DNA from: Roseiconus lacunae
GTDB lineage: Bacteria; Planctomycetota; Planctomycetia; Pirellulales; Pirellulaceae
DNA: 64,000 bases
Reading direction: 5' to 3'
Assembly: GCF_008312935.1 (NCBI RefSeq)
Contig: NZ_VSZO01000005.1
Coordinates: forward strand, 62,001 to 126,000
The position numbers were made by a program, and so were the translations under genes. The notes below the pieces were generated by a model. The model did not search any database and was not told the origin of the DNA. It saw only the letters and a program-made list of their open reading frames with translations. Shown piece after piece: positions 37,478-45,855 of this stretch. Numbering within the stretch: the stretch's first letter is position 1; each line of letters begins with the position of its first letter.

Positions 37478-38338
37478 CTAATAGCGCCGGTTCCATCCAC
37501 CGTTTACGTTGATTACTTGGCCGCAACAAAACGTGTTTGCTTCGTCGGCGCAAAAGGCAACGGCTTTGGCAACATCTTCTGGCTTTCCCCAACGCTGCAT
37601 CAACGATTGGTCCTTCGCGCGACGATCCCAGTACTCGCTCGTGGAATCCCCCCAAGCCGTTTGGATCCAGCCGGGGCACACGGTGTTGACCCGGATCTCC
37701 GGTGCAAGCTCTTGAGCCAAGCTAGCGGCAAAAGCCATCACCGCTGCTTTGACTGGCCCAAACATTTGACCGGCGTCGCCTTCCATCCCGTGAGGCGCTT
37801 GATCCCAACCGATGAAGACCATCGATCGATCGTTGCGTGACTGCGAAACGTCTTCGCTATCGAGTGACTCGCTACGACGATGGCGTTGCGACTGTTTGAT
37901 ATCCGCTCGCATTTTCGCTGCGACACGGCGGCTGATTGCGATGGTATTGGTCACATCGACTCGCATCAGATAACGCAGCTTTTCGTCAAAACTCCACCCG
38001 GCCGCTTCGCCAGTTAAAACGTCTGCCCCCGCGTTATTGATCCAGACGTTCGGTCCGTCCGGCGATCCACTTGATCCATCGTCCCCAGCCACCTCCTGCC
38101 AGGCTTGGTCGACAAATTTGTGGCAACTTTCTTCAGATGCAAAATCGGCTTGCAGCAACACGGCTTCTTTTCCTAGCGAGCGAACCATCGCTGCCGTCTC
38201 CTCGGCGCCGGCTCGGTTGTTCCGGTAGTGAATCCCGATTTGCGCGACCGACGGTTGCTGGGCTAGATGCAGCGAGATTTGTTGGCCGATGCCGGAAGAG
38301 GCCCCGGTGACGACGGCGCGACGATGTGGGTGCGTCAT
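37478..38338 (-). CDS. SDR-family protein with a replaced catalytic tyrosine
   Basis: This 286-residue Rossmann protein keeps the cofactor motif TGASSGIGQ (about residues 11-19), the NNAG motif (WINNAGADV) and a normal C-terminus (RVNTVCPGWIQTAWGD, GQVINVNGGW). Where SDR enzymes have YxxxK, this reads FGPVK, with Phe193 (codon TTT) in place of Tyr and Lys197 kept. The strand that normally carries the catalytic Ser reads SMVFIGWDQAPHGMEG, so Ser is also displaced. An inactive or altered-chemistry SDR, perhaps a cofactor-binding regulator, is the simplest reading. A Ser/Arg-rich insert (KQSQRHRRSESLDSEDVSQSRN, partly shown: RHRRSESLDSEDV) interrupts the middle. Single gene, divergent from aceE. 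Confidence 0.85.
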   Translation of the reverse strand: MTHPHRRAVVTGASSGIGQQISLHLAQQPSVAQIGIHYRNNRAGAEETAAMVRSLGKEAVLLQADFASEESCHKFVDQAWQEVAGDDGSSGSPDGPNVWINNAGADVLTGEAAGWSFDEKLRYLMRVDVTNTIAISRRVAAKMRADIKQSQRHRRSESLDSEDVSQSRNDRSMVFIGWDQAPHGMEGDAGQMFGPVKAAVMAFAASLAQELAPEIRVNTVCPGWIQTAWGDSTSEYWDRRAKDQSLMQRWGKPEDVAKAVAFCADEANTFCCGQVINVNGGWNRRY

Positions 38339-38749
38339 GCTCGATTAAACTCCCTTGAAAAGAAAACATTTGAACGCTGATCATGTGGATCGAACGCCCG
38401 GACACCGAAAACGCCTTGCGGACTCCTCCGTCGAGGGAGAAACCGGGTAAAATCCTGATGAAGACGCAAAGTTTTTAGCGGTCGACGGCTTCGGTTGCGA
38501 GCGGACTTTACGGGGGACGAGCTAGCCTAAGGTCAAACCTAGCGGTGATTCGGCCCCCGAATCCTGCGACCGAAGGGCGCTGCGGTGAACCTCCGCCCCT
38601 TCGTGCCCTTGCCGTAACGTCACTTGGAAAGCTACCCTTTTGAGGCGGTCCACTCGACGTAAAGCCCGCAATTTGGCCACTTGCCGGTCCCATACGACCG
38701 GTCCCAGATTTGCCTTTACCTTTCTATTCCCCACCCAAGCATTCTCTCT
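38339..38749. other. Intergenic region, 411 bp, aceE promoter region
   Basis: This divergent gap between the SDR gene and aceE should contain both promoters. I see no repeat copy and no credible ORF; the frame extending aceE upstream to 38681 lacks a ribosome-binding site. Confidence 0.45.
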
Positions 38750-41482
38750 ATGTCCGATTCTAAGACCATTGCTCAAGACGAAGTACGCAAGCAGCTCGGC
38801 GAACTGGAGCGACAGTCAGAGATCGATGTCGATTCGGCGGAAACGAATGAATGGATGGCTTCATTGGAATACGTCCTGAAAAGCAAAGGCCCCGAGCGGG
38901 TCCGTTTCTTGCTTGAAAAGCTTCGTGACCGCGCCGCCCAAGAAGGCGTGCATGCGGTCGCCGCCGATACCAACACGCCGTACCTGAACTCGATCCCCGT
39001 TCACGAGCAACCGGCGTATCCGGGCAACCGAGATCTCGAACGTCGGATCAAATCGATCATTCGCTGGAACGCGATGGCGATGGTTGTCGGTGGTAATAAT
39101 CGGGGCGGTGGCGTCGGTGGTCACATCAGTACGTTTGCCTCAAGCGCGACGCTCTATGAAGTCGCGTTCAATCACTTTTTCCGCGGACGTGGCGAGGATG
39201 GCTTTAGCGGTGACTCGGTCTACTTCCAAGGTCACGCGTCGCCTGGGATGTACAGCCGTGCGTTCGTCGAAGGACGTCTGTCGGCCGAACAGCTCACCAA
39301 CTTCCGACGTGAACTCGAAGACGGCGGCGGGCTGAGCAGCTATCCGCACCCATGGCTGATGCCAAGCTTCTGGGAATACCCAACCGTCTCGATGGGACTC
39401 GGTCCGATCATGGCGATCTATCAAGCTCGCTTCAACGAATACCTGCGTGACCGTGGCATCAAAGACACCAGCGGCCAACGCGTCTGGGCGTTCCTCGGCG
39501 ACGGCGAATGCGACGAACCGGAAACTCTCGGTGCGATCGGGTTGGCTTCGCGAGAGAAGCTGGAAAACCTGATCTTCGTCATCAACTGCAACCTGCAGCG
39601 ACTCGATGGCCCCGTTCGCGGCAACGCCAAGATCATCCAAGAATTGGAATCGATCTTCCGCGGCGCCGGCTGGAACGTCATCAAGGTCATTTGGGGCGGC
39701 GATTGGGACGAACTGCTCGCACGCGACGAAAGCGGCTTGCTCGTCAAACGCATGGGCGAGGTCGTCGACGGCCAGTACCAGAAATACACCGGTATGCCCG
39801 GTAGCTACATCCGCGAGCACTTCTTCGGCAAGTACCCCGAACTACTGAAGCTGGTCGAAAACTACAGCGACGAAAAGCTCGAGAAGCTCAGTCGCGGCGG
39901 ACATGACCCCGAAAAGGTTTACGCCGCGTACAAGACGGCGACCGAGATGAAGAACGGCAAACCCACCGTCGTTCTCGCCAAGACGATCAAAGGCTACGGA
40001 CTCGGCGAAGCAGGCGAAGGTCGCAACGTCGCCCACAACCAAAAGAAGCTCAACGACGAGGAGCTTCTCGAATTCCGCTCGCGTTTTGGCATCCCGATCA
40101 GCGACGAAGAAGTCGTCAAAACCCCGTTCTACAAGCCGCCGGCGAACAGCCACGAGATCAAGTACCTGCATGAGCGCCGCAAAGCACTTGGCGGTTACCT
40201 CCCTTCGCGGCCGACCGAACCGTTGACCATGGAAGTCCCCTCGATGGAGGACATGACTAAGGTCATCAAAAAGCTTGAAAACAAAACCATCAGCACGACC
40301 TTTGCCGTCGTGCAAACGTTGATCGCGCTGTGCCGCGATAAGAAGATCGGAAAGTTCATGGTGCCGATCGTGCCCGATGAATCCCGCACGTTTGGGATGG
40401 AAGGCATGTTCCGCCAATTCGGGATCTACGCTCACGCCGGTCAGCTTTATGAGCCCGTCGATTCGGCGATCATCTCGTACTACAAAGAAGCTCAGGACGG
40501 GCAGATCCTGGAAGAAGGAATCACCGAAGCGGGCTCGATGGCCAGCTTCAACGCCGCCGGCACCGCGTACAGCTGCCACGGCGTGAACATGATTCCGTTC
40601 TATATCTACTACAGCATGTTTGGGTTCCAGCGGATCGGCGACCTGATCTGGGCCGCCGCCGACATGCGTGCGAAAGGGTTCTTGATCGGCGGCACCGCCG
40701 GCCGAACGACGCTCAACGGCGAAGGTCTCCAGCACCAGGACGGGCACAGCTTGCTCAATGCGATCGCGTTTCCGACGGTTCGCTCCTACGATCCGGCCTT
40801 CGCTTACGAAGCCGTTGTCGTCGTCCAGCACGGCCTGAAGAAGATGTACGCCGAAGGTGACACGTGCATTTACTACCTGATGTCCGAGAACGAGGCTTAC
40901 GAGCACCCGGAGATGCCGGCCGGCTGCGAAGAGGGCATCGTCAAAGGGATGTACAAGTACCAAAGCCGCGATGTCGATAGCCCCAAAGCTCGCGTGCAGT
41001 TGTTCGGCAGCGGTGCGATCCTGAACTGTGTTCTCAAGGCTCAAGAAATCTTGGCCGAACAGTACGGCATCGCCAGCGATGCCTGGAGCGTGACCAGTTA
41101 CACCGAACTGCGTCGTGAGGCGGCCGCATGCCAACGCTGGAACATGCTGCACCCCACCGAAACACCACGCAAAAGCTACTTGGAAGAATGCGTCGAAGGT
41201 GTCGAGGGTCCCTTCATCTCGGCGAGCGACTACGTTCGTGCACTCGGCGAACAACTGACGCCTTGGATGCCAGGTGACTACTTCGTCCTCGGTACCGACG
41301 GCATGGGCCGCAGCGAAACCCGCGAGGCACTGCGTCGACACTTCGAAGTTGACGCCGAGTCGATCGTGATCGCGACCCTCAGCCGACTTTCCAAGGCTGG
41401 CGTTTTCGGCCCCGAAGATGTCCAAAAGGCGATCGAAGACCTCGGGTACAATCCCGACAAAGTCGATCCGTACTATGCATAA
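38750..41482 (+). CDS. aceE: Pyruvate dehydrogenase E1 component, homodimeric AceE type
   Basis: This protein is 910 residues from ATG 38750, close to the 887 of E. coli AceE. The thiamine diphosphate motif is GDGECDEPETLGAIG (from about residue 250), with the closing NCNLQRLDGPVRGN. Other AceE phrases are AVAADTNTPYLNSI, VGGNNRGGGVGGHISTFASSATLYEV, ARTIKGYG-like AKTIKGYGLGEAGEG and VPDESRTFGMEGMFRQFGIY. The enzyme decarboxylates pyruvate and reductively acetylates the lipoyl group on AceF. aceF follows 125 bp downstream, as in the classic operon. A long antisense open frame over this gene is a codon-bias shadow. Confidence 0.97.
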   Translation: MSDSKTIAQDEVRKQLGELERQSEIDVDSAETNEWMASLEYVLKSKGPERVRFLLEKLRDRAAQEGVHAVAADTNTPYLNSIPVHEQPAYPGNRDLERRIKSIIRWNAMAMVVGGNNRGGGVGGHISTFASSATLYEVAFNHFFRGRGEDGFSGDSVYFQGHASPGMYSRAFVEGRLSAEQLTNFRRELEDGGGLSSYPHPWLMPSFWEYPTVSMGLGPIMAIYQARFNEYLRDRGIKDTSGQRVWAFLGDGECDEPETLGAIGLASREKLENLIFVINCNLQRLDGPVRGNAKIIQELESIFRGAGWNVIKVIWGGDWDELLARDESGLLVKRMGEVVDGQYQKYTGMPGSYIREHFFGKYPELLKLVENYSDEKLEKLSRGGHDPEKVYAAYKTATEMKNGKPTVVLAKTIKGYGLGEAGEGRNVAHNQKKLNDEELLEFRSRFGIPISDEEVVKTPFYKPPANSHEIKYLHERRKALGGYLPSRPTEPLTMEVPSMEDMTKVIKKLENKTISTTFAVVQTLIALCRDKKIGKFMVPIVPDESRTFGMEGMFRQFGIYAHAGQLYEPVDSAIISYYKEAQDGQILEEGITEAGSMASFNAAGTAYSCHGVNMIPFYIYYSMFGFQRIGDLIWAAADMRAKGFLIGGTAGRTTLNGEGLQHQDGHSLLNAIAFPTVRSYDPAFAYEAVVVVQHGLKKMYAEGDTCIYYLMSENEAYEHPEMPAGCEEGIVKGMYKYQSRDVDSPKARVQLFGSGAILNCVLKAQEILAEQYGIASDAWSVTSYTELRREAAACQRWNMLHPTETPRKSYLEECVEGVEGPFISASDYVRALGEQLTPWMPGDYFVLGTDGMGRSETREALRRHFEVDAESIVIATLSRLSKAGVFGPEDVQKAIEDLGYNPDKVDPYYA

Positions 41483-41607
41483 CCAGTCGGAATACCCCGA
41501 CATTTCCCGTTTCATCGGTCGAGTCATCGAAGGGCTGCGTTTGGTTGCAACCCGGTGACTTGGACCGCAGGCGATTTTCCCGATCAAGCGTTAAAGAATT
41601 CACAACG

Positions 41608-43053
41608 ATGGCAACCGAAGTTACCCTTCCCGAACTTGGCGATGGAATCGAATCCGGCGACGTCCTGGAAGTTTTCGTCTCCGTTGGCGACACGATCACC
41701 GAAGGCCAAGACATCGTCGAAATGGAAACGGACAAGGCGACCGTTCCCGTTCCCTCCTCGGTAGCCGGCAAGGTTTCCAAGATTGTGGTCAGCGAAGGTG
41801 ACACCGTCGCGATCGGTGGCGTCTTGATCGAAGTCGAAGCCGGGTCGGGGGCCAGCACCCCAGCGCCGGAAAGCCCAGCCCCAGAAGCACCGGCGAAAGA
41901 ACCCGAAGCGGCACCCGAGCCGAAACAAGAAGCGGCGCCCGCCCCAGAGCCGACCCCACAACCACCGGCACAGCAGTCACCAACGGTTCCTCAAACGCCT
42001 GCACCCGCGCCGCCACAACCTGCCGCGCCAGTCCAATCCGCACCCGCACCTCAATCGCCCGCACCCGCACCCGCACCGGCCTCCGGCGATGTGATCCCTG
42101 CCGGGCCTGCCGTGCGGCGTTTCGCTCGAGAAGTCGGCGTCGACTTGGGACGCGTTGCCGGAACCGGCGAAGGCGGACGCATCACGCGTGACGATGTTTT
42201 GTCGGCCGTTCGCTCGTCCAGCCAAGCCGCCGTCGCTCAGCCACCCGCTTCCGCCGGTCAGGCTGCTGCGTCGACTCCGCAGGCGGCCGCGCCGCAAGCC
42301 GGTGCCGCTTCGTCCCAATTGCCAGGCACGATCGCCAGTGACGATTACGGAACCGTCGGTGTGGAACGGATGAGCAAGATCCGGAAAACGATCAGCGACC
42401 AAATGCACAAAAGCTGGTCGAACGTTCCTCGTGTCACAAACTTTGATGACGCGGACATCACCGAACTGGAACGCTTGCGTCAGAGCAGCAAAGAAGACTA
42501 TGCCGCCCAAGGGCTGAAGCTGACGTCGATGCCGTTCTTAATCAAAGCGGTCGCAACCGCTTTGAAGCACCACCCGTCGATCAACGCCACCGTCGATCGC
42601 GAGAACGAACAGATCATTTACAAAGACTATGTGAACGTCGGAATCGCGGTCGACACAGATCGCGGTCTGGTAGTTCCGGTGATGAAGAACGCGGATCAAA
42701 TGAGCGTTCCAGGTATCACGCGTGCCCTCGCCGAGATGGCGGGCAAAGTCCGCAGCGGGCAGTTCCCTGTCAACGATCTTCGCGGTGGTTCGTTCACGAT
42801 CAGTAACCTCGGCGCGATCGGCGGTCAGTACTCAACTCCGATCGTCAACGTTCCCGAAGTTGCAATTCTGTTGGTCGGACGCAGCCGCAAACTGCCCGTC
42901 GTGATGCCCGACGATAGCATCCAGCCTCGACTGATGATGCCGCTTTCGCTTTCTTATGATCACCGGCTTGTTGACGGTGGCACGGCGGCTCGTTTCCTCA
43001 ATGACGTGATTGGCTACTTGGAAGCCCCCAGTCGGCTACTGCTCGCATTCTAG
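41608..43053 (+). CDS. aceF: Dihydrolipoamide acetyltransferase, pyruvate dehydrogenase E2
   Basis: This protein is 481 residues from ATG 41608. It has one lipoyl domain (residues 1-80) with the lipoylated Lys43 in EMETDKATVPVPS. A Pro/Ala-rich flexible linker (about 85-155) is followed by a peripheral subunit-binding domain (about 158-195, VRRFAREVGVDLGRVAGTG), a second Ala/Pro linker and the catalytic domain (about 250-481). The latter holds DHRLVDGGTAARFL (His452, Asp456) at the C-terminus. It transfers acetyl from lipoate to CoA and forms the complex core. A single lipoyl domain contrasts with three in E. coli. No lpd (E3) gene follows, so E3 must be encoded elsewhere. Confidence 0.96.
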   Translation: MATEVTLPELGDGIESGDVLEVFVSVGDTITEGQDIVEMETDKATVPVPSSVAGKVSKIVVSEGDTVAIGGVLIEVEAGSGASTPAPESPAPEAPAKEPEAAPEPKQEAAPAPEPTPQPPAQQSPTVPQTPAPAPPQPAAPVQSAPAPQSPAPAPAPASGDVIPAGPAVRRFAREVGVDLGRVAGTGEGGRITRDDVLSAVRSSSQAAVAQPPASAGQAAASTPQAAAPQAGAASSQLPGTIASDDYGTVGVERMSKIRKTISDQMHKSWSNVPRVTNFDDADITELERLRQSSKEDYAAQGLKLTSMPFLIKAVATALKHHPSINATVDRENEQIIYKDYVNVGIAVDTDRGLVVPVMKNADQMSVPGITRALAEMAGKVRSGQFPVNDLRGGSFTISNLGAIGGQYSTPIVNVPEVAILLVGRSRKLPVVMPDDSIQPRLMMPLSLSYDHRLVDGGTAARFLNDVIGYLEAPSRLLLAF

Positions 43054-43546
43054 GGTTCTGATCAGATTCAGATTCAGCCAAATGGTCATTGCCGTGGCTT
43101 TCATGAATGCGCGACGACGATCGTGTGCCCTCCAACACCCATGACTAATGGGCGTTGGGTGGATTTTGGGCTGCGGCCATGAAACGTCCGATCATGCTTG
43201 AAGTGCGTCCGTATGCTGCGCCTCGATCGGAACCGCTTTCTCTCGTCCGCATCAATTCGTTGATCCAATCGGCGCAACCCTTCTGACCAGACGGGTGCCC
43301 CACGATCTGCTTGGTGATTCTGCCGATCGGACTGAATCTTCAACGCGGTTCGTTCAAACTAAGACGCGTTCAATCTCTTTTCCCTGGACGTAGTGCCCAG
43401 GTCGTTGGGAACGTCTGGTAAACTATTGTGTTCTAATGGCATCGAAGTCATCACAGTCAGGCGATGCGTGCGACCTAGTGATGACATCGGGCTTCTTCGG
43501 CCCCTCCCCATCAGCCCTTTCACTCATCTCTTCTGGAGCTTCGTTG
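43054..43546. other. Intergenic region, 493 bp, with a possible terminator
   Basis: A near-perfect inverted repeat, CAACACCCAT / ATGGGCGTTG (43133-43157), about 80 bp after aceF may end its transcription. The frame extending exbB upstream to 43436 is not used: GGAG lies just before the ATG at 43547. Nothing else is recognised. Confidence 0.45.
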
Positions 43547-44452
43547 ATGATCAACGTTCATGGCCAAAGTCTGAAACTGCCCTTGCTGGCGATGATCTTG
43601 TTCGCCGGGATCACCATGATCGGAGCCACGGCGCCCTCCACTGTGATTGCACAAGACGACATCGATGCCGAATTCGGTGACGTCGCCGGTCCAGGGGAAG
43701 AGCCACCGGTCGACGAAGCTCCGGCCGATGACAATGCCGGACAAGCTCCCGCCGGTGAAGATGGTGGTGCAGGCGACGCGGCGGGTGGCGGTGCGGCGGA
43801 CAGTGCCGAAGGCGATTCGTTACTCGGTTGGGTACTCGAATCACTCGGCTACACTTACATGATCGTGTTCCTGTTGCTTTCGGTCACGCTCGTATCGCTT
43901 TTTGTGATGAACATGTTGGCGGCCCGACGTGACACATTGTGTCCACAAGAACTGGTCGAGTCGTTCGAGGAAAAGCTCAACGCAAAACAGTTCCAAGAAG
44001 CTTATGACATGGCCCGCACCGACGAATCAGTTCTAGGGCAAGTGTTATCGGCGGGATTGGCAAAGATCTCGCGAGGCTACAACAAGGCCATCGAGGGCAT
44101 GCAAGAAGTCGGTGAAGAGGAGAGCATGAAACTTGAACACCGTCTTTCCTACATGGCACTGATTGGAAACTTGAGTCCGATGATCGGACTGTTTGGAACC
44201 GTTCAAGGGATGATCGAATCGTTCCGTGTGATCGCCACCAGTCCGCAAACGCCCAAGCCTTCCGAGTTGGCCGAAGGGATATCGACGGCGTTGTTCACCA
44301 CCTTGGTTGGACTCGCGATCGCGATCCCCGCCATCGCCGCCTACAACATCCTGCGTAACCGTGTCGCACGGCTTCTGCTCGAAGTCGGCGTACAAAGCGA
44401 AAACTTGATGAGCCGGTTTGAAGACATTCAGCCCGGAGGCACCGCGCAGTGA
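43547..44452 (+). CDS. exbB: ExbB/TolQ/MotA-type proton channel subunit with exported N-terminal extension
   Basis: This protein is 301 residues from ATG 43547, with TGGAG nine bases upstream. A signal-like helix (about residues 12-32, ending STVIA) precedes an acidic Gly/Ala/Glu-rich extension (about 35-88). The ExbB core follows: TM1 (about 95-120), the cytoplasmic region with LAKISRGYNKAIEGMQ, and TM2/TM3 (LSYMALIGNLSPMIGLFGTVQGMIESF and STALFTTLVGLAIAIPAIAAYNIL). With ExbD it uses the proton gradient to energise TonB-dependent import or a similar envelope process. It overlaps the first exbD by 4 bp. The extension with its own signal is common in planctomycete and related ExbB proteins, but its job is unknown. 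Confidence 0.9.
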   Translation: MINVHGQSLKLPLLAMILFAGITMIGATAPSTVIAQDDIDAEFGDVAGPGEEPPVDEAPADDNAGQAPAGEDGGAGDAAGGGAADSAEGDSLLGWVLESLGYTYMIVFLLLSVTLVSLFVMNMLAARRDTLCPQELVESFEEKLNAKQFQEAYDMARTDESVLGQVLSAGLAKISRGYNKAIEGMQEVGEEESMKLEHRLSYMALIGNLSPMIGLFGTVQGMIESFRVIATSPQTPKPSELAEGISTALFTTLVGLAIAIPAIAAYNILRNRVARLLLEVGVQSENLMSRFEDIQPGGTAQ

Positions 44453-44886
44453 AAGTCAAATCCAAAAAGGTCGACTTGGCCGAGGGTGATTTGACTCCCA
44501 TGATCGACATGACGTTTCAGTTGATCGCGTTCTTCATGGTGCTGATCAACTTTTCGCAAACCGAATCGAACGAGCGGGTCGTGCTGCCCAGCAGTACGCT
44601 CGTGAAACCTCCAGACAAACCACTGGAGTTTCCGATCATCTTGCACGTCGCCAAAGACGGTGAAATCATTCTCGGTGGCGACAGTTACACCACCGAAACG
44701 CTCGGTTCAGGTTTGCGCCGGGAACTTGCCGTCCTGCGCGCCGAAAACAAAGAACCCTCCGAAGCCAATGTGATCATTCGTGGTCACCAAGACACCGCGG
44801 CGGGGCAAGTTCAGGAGATCATCAAGGTCGCCCAGGATGAAAAACTGGAGCAGTTCGCACTTCGTGCTAAAGAGGACCGTTCGTAA
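44449..44886 (+). CDS. exbD: ExbD/TolR-family protein, first copy
   Basis: This 145-residue protein starts at GTG 44449, overlapping the exbB stop (GTGA). A single N-terminal transmembrane helix carries the proton-binding Asp in DLTPMIDMTFQLIAFFMV (about residue 20). The periplasmic domain follows with the LHVAKDGEIILGG strand and VIIRGHQDTAAGQVQEIIKVAQ, the normal ExbD fold. It works with ExbB as the ion-conducting unit in the inner membrane. Its stop overlaps the second exbD start (TAATG). Confidence 0.93.
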   Translation: MKVKSKKVDLAEGDLTPMIDMTFQLIAFFMVLINFSQTESNERVVLPSSTLVKPPDKPLEFPIILHVAKDGEIILGGDSYTTETLGSGLRRELAVLRAENKEPSEANVIIRGHQDTAAGQVQEIIKVAQDEKLEQFALRAKEDRS

Positions 44887-45371
44887 TGAAGATTCGCCGC
44901 GAAGTCGAGCAGGAAAAAAATGAACTGAATATGACCAGTATGATCGACATCGTCTTTCTACTGTTGGTGTTCTTCGTGATGACGTTCAAGATCGTCGAAA
45001 TGGAAGGCGACTTCACCGTACGCATGCCGCTTGCCGGCGACGGGCAATCCAGTTCAACCGACCTGGATCTACCCTACAAATTGCGTTTGCGCGCCGACGA
45101 TCAAGGGTCACTGACTGCGATCGAACTTAATGAAATCAACCTAGGTACCGACTTCGACAAGCTCCGGGCAAACATCGTTTCACTGGTCGGGACCGATGAT
45201 CCCGTCGAAGGCGAAGACGGTCCGGAAATCGAAATCGATACCGACTATAACCTTCGCTACGCCCACGTGATCCAAGCGATTACCGCTGTCAGCGGCTATC
45301 GGGACGAAGGCACCGGTCAAGTCATCAAGCTGATCGAAAAAATCAAGTTCGCCAAGCCTCGCCGCGGTTAG
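44886..45371 (+). CDS. ExbD/TolR-family protein, second copy
   Basis: This 161-residue protein has ATG 44886 within the TAATG overlap. The transmembrane helix has MTSMIDIVFLLLVFFVM, with the conserved Asp. The periplasmic part is longer and more acidic than in the first copy (TDDPVEGEDGPEIEIDTD) and ends YAHVIQAITAVSG then IKLIEKIKFAKPRRG. Two different ExbD proteins with one ExbB suggest a hetero-dimeric ExbD pair. No TonB or outer-membrane receptor is in the window, so the energised partner is unknown. Confidence 0.92.
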   Translation: MKIRREVEQEKNELNMTSMIDIVFLLLVFFVMTFKIVEMEGDFTVRMPLAGDGQSSSTDLDLPYKLRLRADDQGSLTAIELNEINLGTDFDKLRANIVSLVGTDDPVEGEDGPEIEIDTDYNLRYAHVIQAITAVSGYRDEGTGQVIKLIEKIKFAKPRRG

Positions 45372-45855
45372 AATCGCGGCTGATTCGCGCTCTTGCCGGC
45401 GCTCCTGCGGTGGTTTGTACGAGCCCTACTCTCGTTTCCACATGGCGGAACTCGCCGGCGGGATGTTGATTTTGTCAGCCGTAAACGCGATCGCGTGCGG
45501 TTCTCCCGCGCAAACATGGGCTCTAACCCGTCGGCCGATCGCTGAATCGCTCAATTCGACCAGATCAACAAGCCGTCGGCTATTTCCGCTAAGCCCAAAT
45601 TCTGGTTTTCGATCCAGACACCGCGCAATTTCCCGTGCTACTTGCTCGCCGGAACCTCCGCCGTACTCGACATCCTCCGTCGGCCGGCTTGCGGTCGTTG
45701 GCCCTCGGTGTTGAAGGTTCTCCCTCGCTCTGTTGCGGTCACCCTCCGTCCCCTGGCAAGGGCGATTGTTTAAAGCTACGCTCCACTGATCCGCGCCGGC
45801 AGCGGCACCGCGCGGCACGATGGACCACACTTGCCTCTCAAATCAGACCTTAGCG
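45372..45855. other. Intergenic region, 484 bp, with an unassigned minus-strand open frame
   Basis: A 134-codon minus-strand frame (45426-45830) is open but unlike any family I know, and it has no clear ribosome-binding site. It contains phrases such as GGGSGEQVAREIARCLDRKP. It may be a decayed gene or a repeated intergenic sequence; I do not call it as a gene. The zwf promoter should be at the right end. Confidence 0.4.

Noticed and set aside
39842-41587. A 581-codon minus-strand open frame across aceE
   Set aside because: It lies entirely antisense to a full-length, motif-complete AceE; its protein has no family features and arises from the codon bias of the real gene.
45426-45830. A 134-codon minus-strand gene between exbD and zwf
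   Set aside because: No recognised family, no ribosome-binding site and it covers the expected zwf promoter; left as an open question.
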